Shown here: in pieces, positions 1-5,804 of the stretch
Numbering within the stretch: position 1 is the first letter of the stretch
Layout: every line of letters begins with the position of its first letter
NCBI GenBank assembly: GCA_026645635.1
Contig: JAPKMV010000253.1
Coordinates: 1 to 5,804, forward strand
Source: Caldilineaceae bacterium
GTDB lineage: Bacteria; Chloroflexota; Anaerolineae; Caldilineales; Caldilineaceae
DNA: 5,804 nt
Reading direction: 5' to 3'
Position numbers and translations under genes: made by a program
Notes under the pieces: model-generated
What the model was told of the DNA's origin: nothing
Seen by the model: the letters and a program-made list of their open reading frames with translations, nothing else
Databases searched by the model: none

Positions 1-2211
1 CCAGCGCAGCGCAAGCACATCTTCCACCGTCAGACGGCGCACCGGCTCAAAGGACGGCGTGACGCTCTTGACCACGATCTGCGCAATCTCCTGCGGGCGC
101 AGATGCTGCCAGTTGCTCAGCGCGCCCAGTTCCTTGAGGGCGGCGGGCGCGTCCACAGCAGGCTGGCTGGCGTGCTTGCGGTAGAGTTCATCCACCAGTT
201 CGTCGTCTGCCAGCGAGATTTCGGCGCGGCCCCCGGCGCGGCGGCTCAGTTCCAGTTCGTGCCCGGCCAGCCACTCGCGCCCCTGGTGCATCCGCGCAAT
301 GGCCGCGTCCAACAGCCGCTGCTGCTGCTGCGCCCCGGTCAACAGGCTGCGCAGAATCTCCGCGGCACACTCTGCCACCTTGCGTTCCACCCGCTGCGCC
401 GCCAACGCGTTGGCCTCGTGGATGTAGATGCCCAGGGCAGAGCGCACCTGTGCGCGGCGATTGAAGGTCAGGAAGTTGCCCACGGACTTTTCCAGCGCCG
501 CGCCCGCGCTAATCAGCGCCCCCTGGTTCTGTTCTTCCAGTTGGGCAAAGCGTTCCTGTTCTTTGGCCAGTTCCGCCAACCCCCGTTCCAGCGTCTCCGT
601 CACGATAGCCAGGAAGCCCCGCGCCTCGCGCAGCCGCCCGTTGTCCAGATAGCCGTTCAGCGTCTGGAGCAGCAAGCCGCCCCCTTCGTGCATCGCCGCG
701 GCCTTCTTGCGCAAAATGGCGCTGAATGCCTCATCTTCCACGCGGCGGCGCATGTGGTTGTCCACAAGCATCCGCGCCTTTGCGGGTGCTTCCTCGACAG
801 GCAGTTGCTCCAGCGCCGCGGGCGGGGTCAGGCGCACCTGGTGAGGCAGCCCTTCGTCGGTCGTGGCCAGCCGCTCACGCAGCGCCGCCAGGCTCACGCC
901 ATCGGGCGGGCGCACGCCGGGCAGCGCGGCGGCGTCGTACACGCCATTCAGGATGAAGGTCAACACGCTCTGCGCTTGGCGAATGGCGCAGCGTTCGGCC
1001 ACTTCCGCCGAACGGTAGGTGATGGTGGCCGTGCCCGCGGTGGCCAGGTAGGTGCCATAGTCGCCGTCACTGACGTTCATGAGCGCCATTGTTTCGTTGA
1101 TCATGGCGTTGATTTCGCGCATCCCCACTGCGGAATTGCTCAGCAGCCAGACCAGCCGCGCCGCAGAGTCGCACACGTCTTCCACGTTTGCCCAGGCGCG
1201 CCCGTTTTCATCCACACCGTCGAAGACGTAGAGGTAATCGGCGGGCGGCTCAAAGGTGCGGATCGGGTCGCCGCCCGGATAGTGGATGCGGTTTTCCACC
1301 TTGCCGCGGGTGAAGGCGTTCCATTCTTCCACGCTGGCAAAGGCGATGGCCTGCATCCGCTGGCTTTCGATGCCGTGGAACGCGCCCGGCAGCACGGCGA
1401 TGCCGACGATGCGCCCGCGTTCGCCAAGCGTGCTGGTATTGGCCATGTGGTGGCCAATCATGGTGCACAGCGCCTGCATTGCGCCCGCGCCCTGCCCACC
1501 TGCCAGCGAACCGGCCACGTACACCTGAATGGTGTTCATGGTGGTGAGTTCCCCATGCACGTCCTTCTCGCGTTCGGTCAGTCGGTGCAGCGCGTTGCCG
1601 ATGATGCGCTCCACTTCCTTGCCGTTCCACAAGAGCGCCATGAGACCCTGCGTGCGATCCTGCGCCGCGCCGTGGCTGATGACCGCCCGGTTGATGCGGC
1701 GAATGGCTTCGGCGCTCATGGTGCCCACCATTTCGTCGTGATGCACCAGGTTGTTCTTGATGCCCTGCACAGGCACCGGGTCAAACGGGAAGAATTCGCT
1801 GCCCACTTCGAGCGTCACCACTTCACCGGTGCGCTCATTGATGGCAGAGACCGGATCGCTGGCGCTGTCAAAGCACAGCAGCGCCAGATTCACCGGCTGG
1901 TAGCCGCGCGTGGCCAGGAAGTAGCTCTTGAGCATGGTGACGATCCGAAGGCCGGTGCCGCCGATGCCCACAACCAGGGTCGGTTGTTCCAGGCGGTAAG
2001 GGCGCACACGGCGCACGGTCGTCTGCCCCGCGGCGTCGGTTTCGACGCGCACGGATGCCATCGGTTCATAGCGCGTATTGGCGACTGCATCGATTGCGGC
2101 TTGCACGGCCTCATCTCCTTTGCTCACAATCACGTTGTCCGAAATCTGCGTCCAACTGCGGGCATTGCCCGGTTGCGCCACTGCTTTGTTGCCATTGGTG
2201 TAGGTGTTCAC
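1..2211 (-). CDS. Tubulin/FtsZ-superfamily protein, large tubulin-like (FtsZ-like family 2) type; 3' end outside window
   Basis: The minus frame is open for 737 codons from GTG at 2211 to the left edge without a stop, so the C-terminus is missing. Two motifs place it in the tubulin superfamily. GIGGTG (residues 82-87), after a hydrophobic strand (TLVV), is the first nucleotide-binding loop of a Rossmann-like fold. AGSLAGGQGAGAM (233-245) sits where tubulins and FtsZ carry the GGGTG(S/T)G signature. CFDSASD (113-119) fits the loop after the second strand. It is too long to be FtsZ (about 350-400 aa) and matches the large bacterial tubulin-like proteins (Pfam Tubulin_2). A helical, partly coiled-coil region rich in Glu, Gln and Ala follows from about 480 to 680. 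The first 74 residues are an extension before the core. GTG 2211 is chosen because AAGGAG lies 9 nt upstream. It follows the VWA gene in the same direction. Family knowledge suggests a GTP-binding, possibly filament-forming cytoplasmic protein linked to membrane remodelling; polymerisation is inference. Confidence 0.82.
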   Translation of the reverse strand, partial: MNTYTNGNKAVAQPGNARSWTQISDNVIVSKGDEAVQAAIDAVANTRYEPMASVRVETDAAGQTTVRRVRPYRLEQPTLVVGIGGTGLRIVTMLKSYFLATRGYQPVNLALLCFDSASDPVSAINERTGEVVTLEVGSEFFPFDPVPVQGIKNNLVHHDEMVGTMSAEAIRRINRAVISHGAAQDRTQGLMALLWNGKEVERIIGNALHRLTEREKDVHGELTTMNTIQVYVAGSLAGGQGAGAMQALCTMIGHHMANTSTLGERGRIVGIAVLPGAFHGIESQRMQAIAFASVEEWNAFTRGKVENRIHYPGGDPIRTFEPPADYLYVFDGVDENGRAWANVEDVCDSAARLVWLLSNSAVGMREINAMINETMALMNVSDGDYGTYLATAGTATITYRSAEVAERCAIRQAQSVLTFILNGVYDAAALPGVRPPDGVSLAALRERLATTDEGLPHQVRLTPPAALEQLPVEEAPAKARMLVDNHMRRRVEDEAFSAILRKKAAAMHEGGGLLLQTLNGYLDNGRLREARGFLAIVTETLERGLAELAKEQERFAQLEEQNQGALISAGAALEKSVGNFLTFNRRAQVRSALGIYIHEANALAAQRVERKVAECAAEILRSLLTGAQQQQRLLDAAIARMHQGREWLAGHELELSRRAGGRAEISLADDELVDELYRKHASQPAVDAPAALKELGALSNWQHLRPQEIAQIVVKSVTPSFEPVRRLTVEDVLALRW

Positions 2212-2220
2212 GGTCTTTGT

Positions 2221-2226
2221 CTCCTT
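2221..2226 (-). promoter_or_regulatory. Ribosome binding site of the tubulin-like gene
   Basis: AAGGAG on the minus strand, 9 nt before the GTG at 2211. It decides the start codon, because no better-placed ATG or GTG lies nearby. Confidence 0.75.
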
Positions 2227-2227
2227 G

Positions 2228-2253
2228 AAAGACGATCCAGAAAAGACGATCCA
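2228..2253 (-). repeat. Short tandem direct repeat between the VWA and tubulin-like genes
   Basis: Two exact copies of TGGATCGTCTTT (2242-2253 and 2228-2239) lie 14 bp apart centre to centre on the minus strand, between the VWA stop codon and the ribosome binding site of the next gene. It could be a slippage duplication, a protein-binding site or a spacer. No function can be read from it. Confidence 0.7.
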
Positions 2254-2275
2254 AGTGTCACGCTTCTGCAATCCG

Positions 2276-4114
2276 TTACTGCAACAGGTTCACATATCGA
2301 AACTGATAGTCGCCACAACCGATGACATCCCCGTCATGCAGGACGGTCGGCTGATAGACCGCCTTGTTGTTAACCGTGACCCGTGCGTTGAGCATCTGGT
2401 CATGGCCGCCCGCCGTCACTTCGGGCACGATGCAGGTTTCGCCGCTGCTGTTCAGTTCCAGCGTTGCGCTGCCATCCCAACCGTGCAGCCGCCACTGCTT
2501 CTTGCCTTTGCGTCCCAGGTGCAGCCGACTGGTGCGCCGGAAGGCCAGGTCTTCGGGTAAGAGTGCGCCGGTCACGTCGTTGTTGGACACCGGCAGCAAC
2601 TCGCCTTGCAGGAAAGGCTGGCGTCGATTGCGCATGGCCATCCCGCCGCCCGCTGCGGAAAGCAGGACAACGCTGCCAAAGGCCACAAAGCCCCAGGGAA
2701 AACCGACTTCGGGTTTCGGTTCCGGCGTCGGGACTGGCGTGGCCGTGGGCGTCGCGGTCGGCGGCACGGGCGTTGCGGTCGGCGTCGGCGTTGCAGTCGG
2801 TGTGGTCGTGCTTGTGGCCGTGGGCGTCGGCGTTGCAGTCGGCGTCTCCGTGGGCGTCGGCGTATCAGTCGGCGTCGCTGTCGGCGTGCTTGTGGCCGTG
2901 GGCATCGGCGTGTCGGTCGGTGTCGGCGTCGGCGTCGCTGTGGGTAGCGGCAAGGGCGTCGGCGTCGGCTCCGGGCGCATCTGGTCGCGCCAGACCGTCA
3001 CCTCCCCCTCACCCATCAAACGCACCTGCCACATGCCCAGGACAGGGCGTTCAATGCGCCACACTTCTTGCCGCGTCCCCTTGCCCGTGGCAATCACGCT
3101 CGTGGCGCTCAGTTCCGGCGATGCGCCAGTCGGACTGACCACTGCCGCCGTCGTGTTGGCGCTCTGCTTCAAAACCACCAGCGTCATGCTGCTTAGTTCG
3201 CTGTCAACCGGCACATCAACCACCAGCGTCTCCCCCACCGGCACGGTCACGTCCTGCGCCAACGCCTCACTTGCCGCCATGAAACCGGTGTTGCGGACAA
3301 TCAGGTCGCGCACGATGTTGTGGTAGATGGGCAGCAGGTCAGACGCCTTCTGCGCCGTGTAGACCGCGCCGTTCGGCGTGTAGGATGCCAACTGCTGCCA
3401 AACGGACATCCATTCCGTGATGACCCGCTGATTGCAGGTCGTGTTCGGGTTGGTCAACTGGACGACGAACAGATCGGCGTTTTGGACAGTGAGTTCCGAG
3501 GCCACGGCCATGAGTTTCGCCACGTACTGCGCCTTGTCGAAGGGCTGACCCCCGGTCAACACCGGCTCCCCGTCCGTCAGGAGCACCACCACGCGGCGGC
3601 TATCCGGCAGCGCCGTATCTGCCAGCAACTGCCGCGCCGTGTGCAGCGCCGCAAGCTGATCCGTCCACGAAATCGGCTCAGGGTTCACCGACACGTCAAG
3701 CAGTTGCTGGCGCGCCGCATCACTGGACAGTTCCGTGAGCGGTGCCATGAGGCGGGGCGCGCCGCCGAAGTGCAGCAAGCCCAGGCGGAAGCGTTCGCTG
3801 TTGGAATCCGCCCCCAGGTAGTTTACAAACAGGTGCACGGCGTCCACGCGCAGCATGTCCGGGTCTGACCCGATGCCGTCGCAGTCCCACATGGACAGGC
3901 TCTGGTCGGAGACCAACAAAATGTCGTACAGCGGTGACGGCTGCATCGTGGCGTTGGTCTGCACGCCGGGTTGCGTGAGCGGCGGAACTACATCCTGTGC
4001 GGACACGCGTTCGGCAAACAGGAAACCCAGGGCGGCAATCAGCAGGATGCCCAACAAGATGAAGATGATGAGACATCCACAGGTGAGGCGTTCTATCCAC
4101 TTGAACGGATTCAT
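2276..4114 (-). CDS. Membrane-anchored VWA-domain protein with TPT-repeat linker and cytoplasmic FHA-like tail
   Basis: 612 residues. A signal sequence with Lys5 and Arg9, a hydrophobic stretch at about 13-34 and a likely signal peptidase site after Val-Ser-Ala39 begins the protein. The VWA domain spans about 62-275 and has a complete metal-dependent adhesion site: Asp70-x-Ser72-x-Ser74, Thr151 and Asp181 in LLTDGEP. A beta-rich segment (about 285-378) follows, then a Thr/Pro/Ala linker (383-464), a transmembrane helix (about 471-494) and a basic stop-transfer RNRR. The tail (about 500-612) ends in [29 protein letters not shown] sequence, which resembles the last strands of an FHA domain, but the usual Ser-x-x-His phosphothreonine-binding motif is not evident. 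Inferred topology: VWA and linker outside, FHA-like tail inside. Only two cysteines (78 and 227) lie outside the membrane and could form a disulfide. ATG 4114 is preferred over ATG 4183 because the upstream 23 residues would bury the signal sequence behind a non-secretory leader. It is followed 64 bp later by the tubulin-like gene, which supports a shared role. VWA and membrane calls are firm; FHA is tentative. Confidence 0.9.
   Translation of the reverse strand: MNPFKWIERLTCGCLIIFILLGILLIAALGFLFAERVSAQDVVPPLTQPGVQTNATMQPSPLYDILLVSDQSLSMWDCDGIGSDPDMLRVDAVHLFVNYLGADSNSERFRLGLLHFGGAPRLMAPLTELSSDAARQQLLDVSVNPEPISWTDQLAALHTARQLLADTALPDSRRVVVLLTDGEPVLTGGQPFDKAQYVAKLMAVASELTVQNADLFVVQLTNPNTTCNQRVITEWMSVWQQLASYTPNGAVYTAQKASDLLPIYHNIVRDLIVRNTGFMAASEALAQDVTVPVGETLVVDVPVDSELSSMTLVVLKQSANTTAAVVSPTGASPELSATSVIATGKGTRQEVWRIERPVLGMWQVRLMGEGEVTVWRDQMRPEPTPTPLPLPTATPTPTPTDTPMPTATSTPTATPTDTPTPTETPTATPTPTATSTTTPTATPTPTATPVPPTATPTATPVPTPEPKPEVGFPWGFVAFGSVVLLSAAGGGMAMRNRRQPFLQGELLPVSNNDVTGALLPEDLAFRRTSRLHLGRKGKKQWRLHGWDGSATLELNSSGETCIVPEVTAGGHDQMLNARVTVNNKAVYQPTVLHDGDVIGCGDYQFRYVNLLQ
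2723..2968 (-). repeat. TPT-type low-complexity repeat coding for the extracytoplasmic linker
   Basis: About 246 bp within the VWA gene encode 82 residues, nearly all Thr, Pro and Ala with a few Asp, Glu, Met, Ser, Val and Leu. The DNA is built from degenerate GGCGTCGGCGT-like units on the plus strand. The 18-mer GTGCTTGTGGCCGTGGGC recurs exactly at 2808-2825 and 2886-2903, 78 bp (26 codons) apart, which indicates a segmental duplication kept in frame. Such linkers are common in Chloroflexota surface proteins, act as extended spacers and are plausible O-glycosylation targets. Length may vary between strains. Confidence 0.9.
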
Positions 4115-4119
4115 TTTGA

Positions 4120-4134
4120 CCCCCTTCTCTCCTT
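4120..4134 (-). promoter_or_regulatory. Ribosome binding region of the VWA gene
   Basis: A purine-rich stretch on the minus strand holds GAAGGGGG (4120-4127), 5 nt before ATG 4114, and an upstream AAGGAG (4129-4134), 14 nt before it. The nearer one is well placed for ATG 4114, and neither could serve ATG 4183, since both lie downstream of it. This settles the start in favour of 4114. Confidence 0.65.
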
Positions 4135-4136
4135 CT

Positions 4137-4163
4137 CTGCACGCACTTTGCGCTGTTGTGCAG
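4137..4163 (-). other. Nested inverted repeat in the VWA gene leader
   Basis: CTGCAC (4137-4142) and GTGCAG (4158-4163) are perfect inverse complements around a 15-nt interior, inside which CGCA and TGCG pair around a 3-nt loop. In the minus-strand mRNA this hairpin would lie directly upstream of the ribosome binding region, so it could affect translation. Chance occurrence in GC-rich DNA is possible. Confidence 0.4.
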
Positions 4164-4174
4164 AAACAAATCGG

Positions 4175-4193
4175 ACTGAGCATTGCGCTCAGT
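4175..4193 (-). other. Perfect 7-bp inverted repeat (possible operator or leader hairpin)
   Basis: ACTGAGC and GCTCAGT flank a 5-nt centre, about 60 bp upstream of the VWA start. It could be a dyad bound by a regulator or an RNA hairpin in the leader. No run of T follows on either strand, so it is not a terminator. Confidence 0.45.
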
Positions 4194-4280
4194 TCACAGA
4201 GTAGAAGATGCGAGGTCGCTACGAAACAGGTTTTGGAAAATCGTCCGTTGGTCGGGGTGTCTGCGGGGAATTCGTGGTTT

Positions 4281-4309
4281 TTTACAAAACGGCTTGCCCT
4301 GTCTACAAT
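4281..4309 (+). promoter_or_regulatory. Sigma70-type promoter reading towards the unknown plus-strand gene
   Basis: TTTACA (4281-4286) as -35 and TACAAT (4304-4309) as -10 each differ by one base from consensus and are separated by the ideal 17 nt. Transcription would begin at about 4316, leaving a leader of roughly 190 nt before ATG 4510. It lies in the AT-rich patch of an otherwise GC-rich region. Confidence 0.7.
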
Positions 4310-4321
4310 CTAAGAGCAGGA

Positions 4322-4354
4322 CGGGGACTGGCTTGTCCATCCAAGCGTTCCCCG
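4322..4354 (+). other. GC-rich hairpin at the start of the predicted plus-strand transcript
   Basis: The outer stem CGGGGA (4322-4327) pairs with TCCCCG (4349-4354). After a small internal loop, GCTTG (4331-4335) pairs with CAAGC (4342-4346) around a 6-nt loop. The stem begins about 6 nt after the predicted start site. No T-run follows, so it is not an intrinsic terminator. It could stabilise the 5' end, bind a regulator as DNA, or mean nothing. Confidence 0.5.
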
Positions 4355-4509
4355 CCCCATTGCGCACAGTCTCATTCGCGACAATGACAGGAAGACATTG
4401 CCCCGGTGCAGAGGATGGCTGTTCCGGCAGTCAGGCTCGCTGCGCTCCAAGCCCAACGGATACTGACATTGTACAGCGTCAACACCATACAGCCAACCCG
4501 GTGCGTAAA

Positions 4510-5804
4510 ATGAGCGATTCACGCCCTTTGTACCTGCGTCCCTTTGCGGCAGACCGCTTCTATCCCGTGCCCCATGCCTGGTTGCAGGACGTGCGTCATG
4601 CCCTGGAACTGGACGCCCGTGAACTGGTGCTTTGGACGCATGTGCCAGGCACGGCAGAAGCCGCCTTCCCCGCTGACCGCCCCATCGCCTTCTGGGTGCG
4701 CAACGAAGGGGAGTTGCCCAACCTCATGTCGCACCCGACGTTTGGCGCGCACTTGCAGCGCATGTTGGGCGTGACAGACGACGGCGCGCCATCCGGCGCG
4801 GCGCTGTTGCAGCAAGTTGGTGCGCGCCCCGGCTGGTTTACGCTGGCGAATTGGACGCAGATGTGCGCCGACGGCGTGCTCTACAAGCCGCGCGCCTACA
4901 TCGAAAAGCGGTGGCCAGTGCGCCTCAATCCGCATGACTGGGCAGGGCGTGCCGCGCTGTTGGCGTTCTGCGACATGGCGACGGCGCAAACGCTGCCCGG
5001 CAGCAGCGAAGTCGCAGCAATCGAGGCGACCGTCAACCAGGTGCGGGCGCGCATCAAGCGACTGTTGCCGGACTTTGCGCACGGCGACAAAGTGGCAAAC
5101 AGTCTGTTGCAACTGGAGAAGTTGAACCTGGTCAAGCAGGTGGCAAAGGCGCGCAACAACCGGACGTATGCGCTGCATCTGAACGGCTTTGACCAGAAGC
5201 CGATTGCGCCGGATACGGAGATAGCCGCACGGTGCGGTTTGCACCCTACCGACGATGCGCACTGGATAGACTTGATTCAGGAACTGCTTGACGCACAGTG
5301 GAAGCCGCCCGAAGCGTGTCTTGAAGTGTGGGCGCAGCTTGGCGGCTATCGGGACGCCGTGACGACGGTCGAAGACGTAGAGGCATTGACCGCTTTCGTG
5401 CAGCAGAAGCGCAAGCGGGGCGTCACTGGTTTGCGGCGGATCGTCAGGGACTTCCTGCTAACGCGGCAAGACGATGCGCGTTGGTTGGACGGCCACGTCT
5501 TCGAGATGGGCGCAGTGCAGGGTGCTAGGACGGAAGCGGACAACGTGACGATGCCAGCCCTGCACGGCGCGGACGTGCATCTGCGCGCAACGCAGCTTGT
5601 GCTGCGCTTCCGCCATCCGCCTCACGTCACGCGGCAGGACGTGGTGACGCGGCTCAGTGGCGCGGAGTTGACGTTCTTGCAGGATGCGGGACGGGGGCAC
5701 AAGACGCAGTTTGCCATCTGCACGTCGCTGCGTCTGTCCAAAGGCGACATCGGAACCAGGAAGATCGTGGACTGCAATCACCTGCACAATCTCGTGGACT
5801 ACTC
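4510..5804 (+). CDS. Hypothetical protein of unknown family; 3' end outside window
   Basis: The frame is open for 431 complete codons from ATG 4510 to the right edge, with no stop. I do not recognise the family. No signal peptide or transmembrane helix is visible, so a cytoplasmic protein is likely. Residues about 165-224 are helical followed by a basic, strand-like end (LLQLEKLNLVKQV, then NNRTYALHL), which looks like the second half of a winged helix-turn-helix; this is weak evidence for DNA or protein binding. A basic patch QQKRKRG is at 298-304. The segment from about 355 to 431 alternates hydrophobic strands and looks beta-rich. The start is uncertain: GTG 4501 and ATG 4384 are in the same open frame and no clear Shine-Dalgarno precedes any of them. 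ATG 4510 is preferred because the upstream residues are Cys/Gly/Ser-rich and unlike the rest. A good promoter at 4281-4309 drives it. It diverges from the VWA/tubulin-like pair, so a link to that system is possible but unproven. Confidence 0.72.
   Translation, partial: MSDSRPLYLRPFAADRFYPVPHAWLQDVRHALELDARELVLWTHVPGTAEAAFPADRPIAFWVRNEGELPNLMSHPTFGAHLQRMLGVTDDGAPSGAALLQQVGARPGWFTLANWTQMCADGVLYKPRAYIEKRWPVRLNPHDWAGRAALLAFCDMATAQTLPGSSEVAAIEATVNQVRARIKRLLPDFAHGDKVANSLLQLEKLNLVKQVAKARNNRTYALHLNGFDQKPIAPDTEIAARCGLHPTDDAHWIDLIQELLDAQWKPPEACLEVWAQLGGYRDAVTTVEDVEALTAFVQQKRKRGVTGLRRIVRDFLLTRQDDARWLDGHVFEMGAVQGARTEADNVTMPALHGADVHLRATQLVLRFRHPPHVTRQDVVTRLSGAELTFLQDAGRGHKTQFAICTSLRLSKGDIGTRKIVDCNHLHNLVDY

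Larger units (their letters stand above)
4115..4509. other. Divergent intergenic region between the VWA and unknown plus-strand genes
   Basis: About 395 bp separate the two divergent starts. I see no protein gene here that is convincing on either strand; the short frames lack ribosome binding sites and have odd composition. The part nearest the VWA gene holds its ribosome binding region and two inverted repeats. An AT-rich patch at about 4222-4310 carries the plus-strand promoter. The part nearest the plus-strand gene is a leader of roughly 190 nt that starts with a hairpin. No tRNA, CRISPR or insertion-sequence end is visible. A minus-strand promoter must lie here, but no good -35/-10 pair was found. 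Confidence 0.6.

Noticed and set aside
103..2325. A 740-codon open frame on the plus strand opposite the tubulin-like gene
   Set aside because: It is codon-aligned with the minus-strand gene, so its stops could only arise from TTA, CTA or TCA codons there, which GC-rich genes avoid. Its translation is rich in His, Arg, Gln and Ala with no domain, and the minus frame carries clear tubulin motifs.
2723..2968. CRISPR or DNA minisatellite array
   Set aside because: The units are short, degenerate and in frame with a coding gene, with no regular spacers. They encode a protein linker.
2364..3326. A 320-codon plus-strand frame with a Val-Gly repeat resembling an elastin-like or silk-like protein
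   Set aside because: It is the antisense reading of the Thr-Pro linker of the VWA gene; the repeat follows directly from the degenerate TPT coding units.
4115..4183. N-terminal extension of the VWA protein to ATG 4183
   Set aside because: It would add 23 residues before a good signal sequence and would run through the ribosome binding region of ATG 4114.
4322..4354. Intrinsic terminator
   Set aside because: The stem is strong, but no T-run follows it on either strand, and it lies just downstream of a promoter.
4310..4522. A 70-codon minus-strand frame in the intergenic region
   Set aside because: No ribosome binding site, overlap with the plus-strand promoter/leader, and no recognisable protein features.
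4519..5262. A 247-codon minus-strand frame opposite the unknown plus-strand gene
   Set aside because: Its Arg/Gln/His/Val-rich composition is typical of an antisense frame. The plus frame is longer, has balanced composition and sits behind a good promoter.

Overview
The window is about 60% GC by eye and carries three protein genes. Two lie on the minus strand and look like one transcription unit; the third diverges from them on the plus strand and runs off the right edge. A long extracytoplasmic linker of Thr-Pro/Ala-Thr-Pro repeats in a secreted or membrane protein is a habit of Chloroflexota (Anaerolineae, Chloroflexia, Ardenticatenia-like lineages). That is my best guess at the source phylum, but it rests on style only, with no marker gene.

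Layout. Positions 1-2211 (minus) hold most of a tubulin/FtsZ-superfamily protein of the large tubulin-like type (Pfam Tubulin_2; 'FtsZ-like family 2' of Makarova and Koonin), cut at its C-terminus by the window edge. Positions 2276-4114 (minus), just upstream of it, encode a membrane-anchored von Willebrand factor A (VWA) protein. Its order is signal peptide, VWA domain with a complete MIDAS metal site, beta-rich segment, TPT-repeat linker, one transmembrane helix, and a cytoplasmic tail ending like an FHA domain. A 64-bp gap with no terminator separates the two genes. Positions 4115-4509 are a noncoding divergent intergenic region with a strong sigma70-type promoter reading right, a GC-rich hairpin at the start of that transcript, and two inverted repeats in the leader of the VWA gene. 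From 4510 to the right edge a plus-strand ORF encodes a protein I do not recognise.

How the parts may work together. Tubulin-like proteins of this family have been reported next to VWA-domain proteins and proposed as the core of a membrane-remodelling system. This window shows that pairing, with a topology that suggests a mechanism: the VWA domain outside the membrane, the FHA-like domain and the tubulin-like protein inside, joined through one helix. The least described points are the changed tubulin signature motif (GGQGAG), the degenerate FHA-like tail, and the unknown divergent gene.
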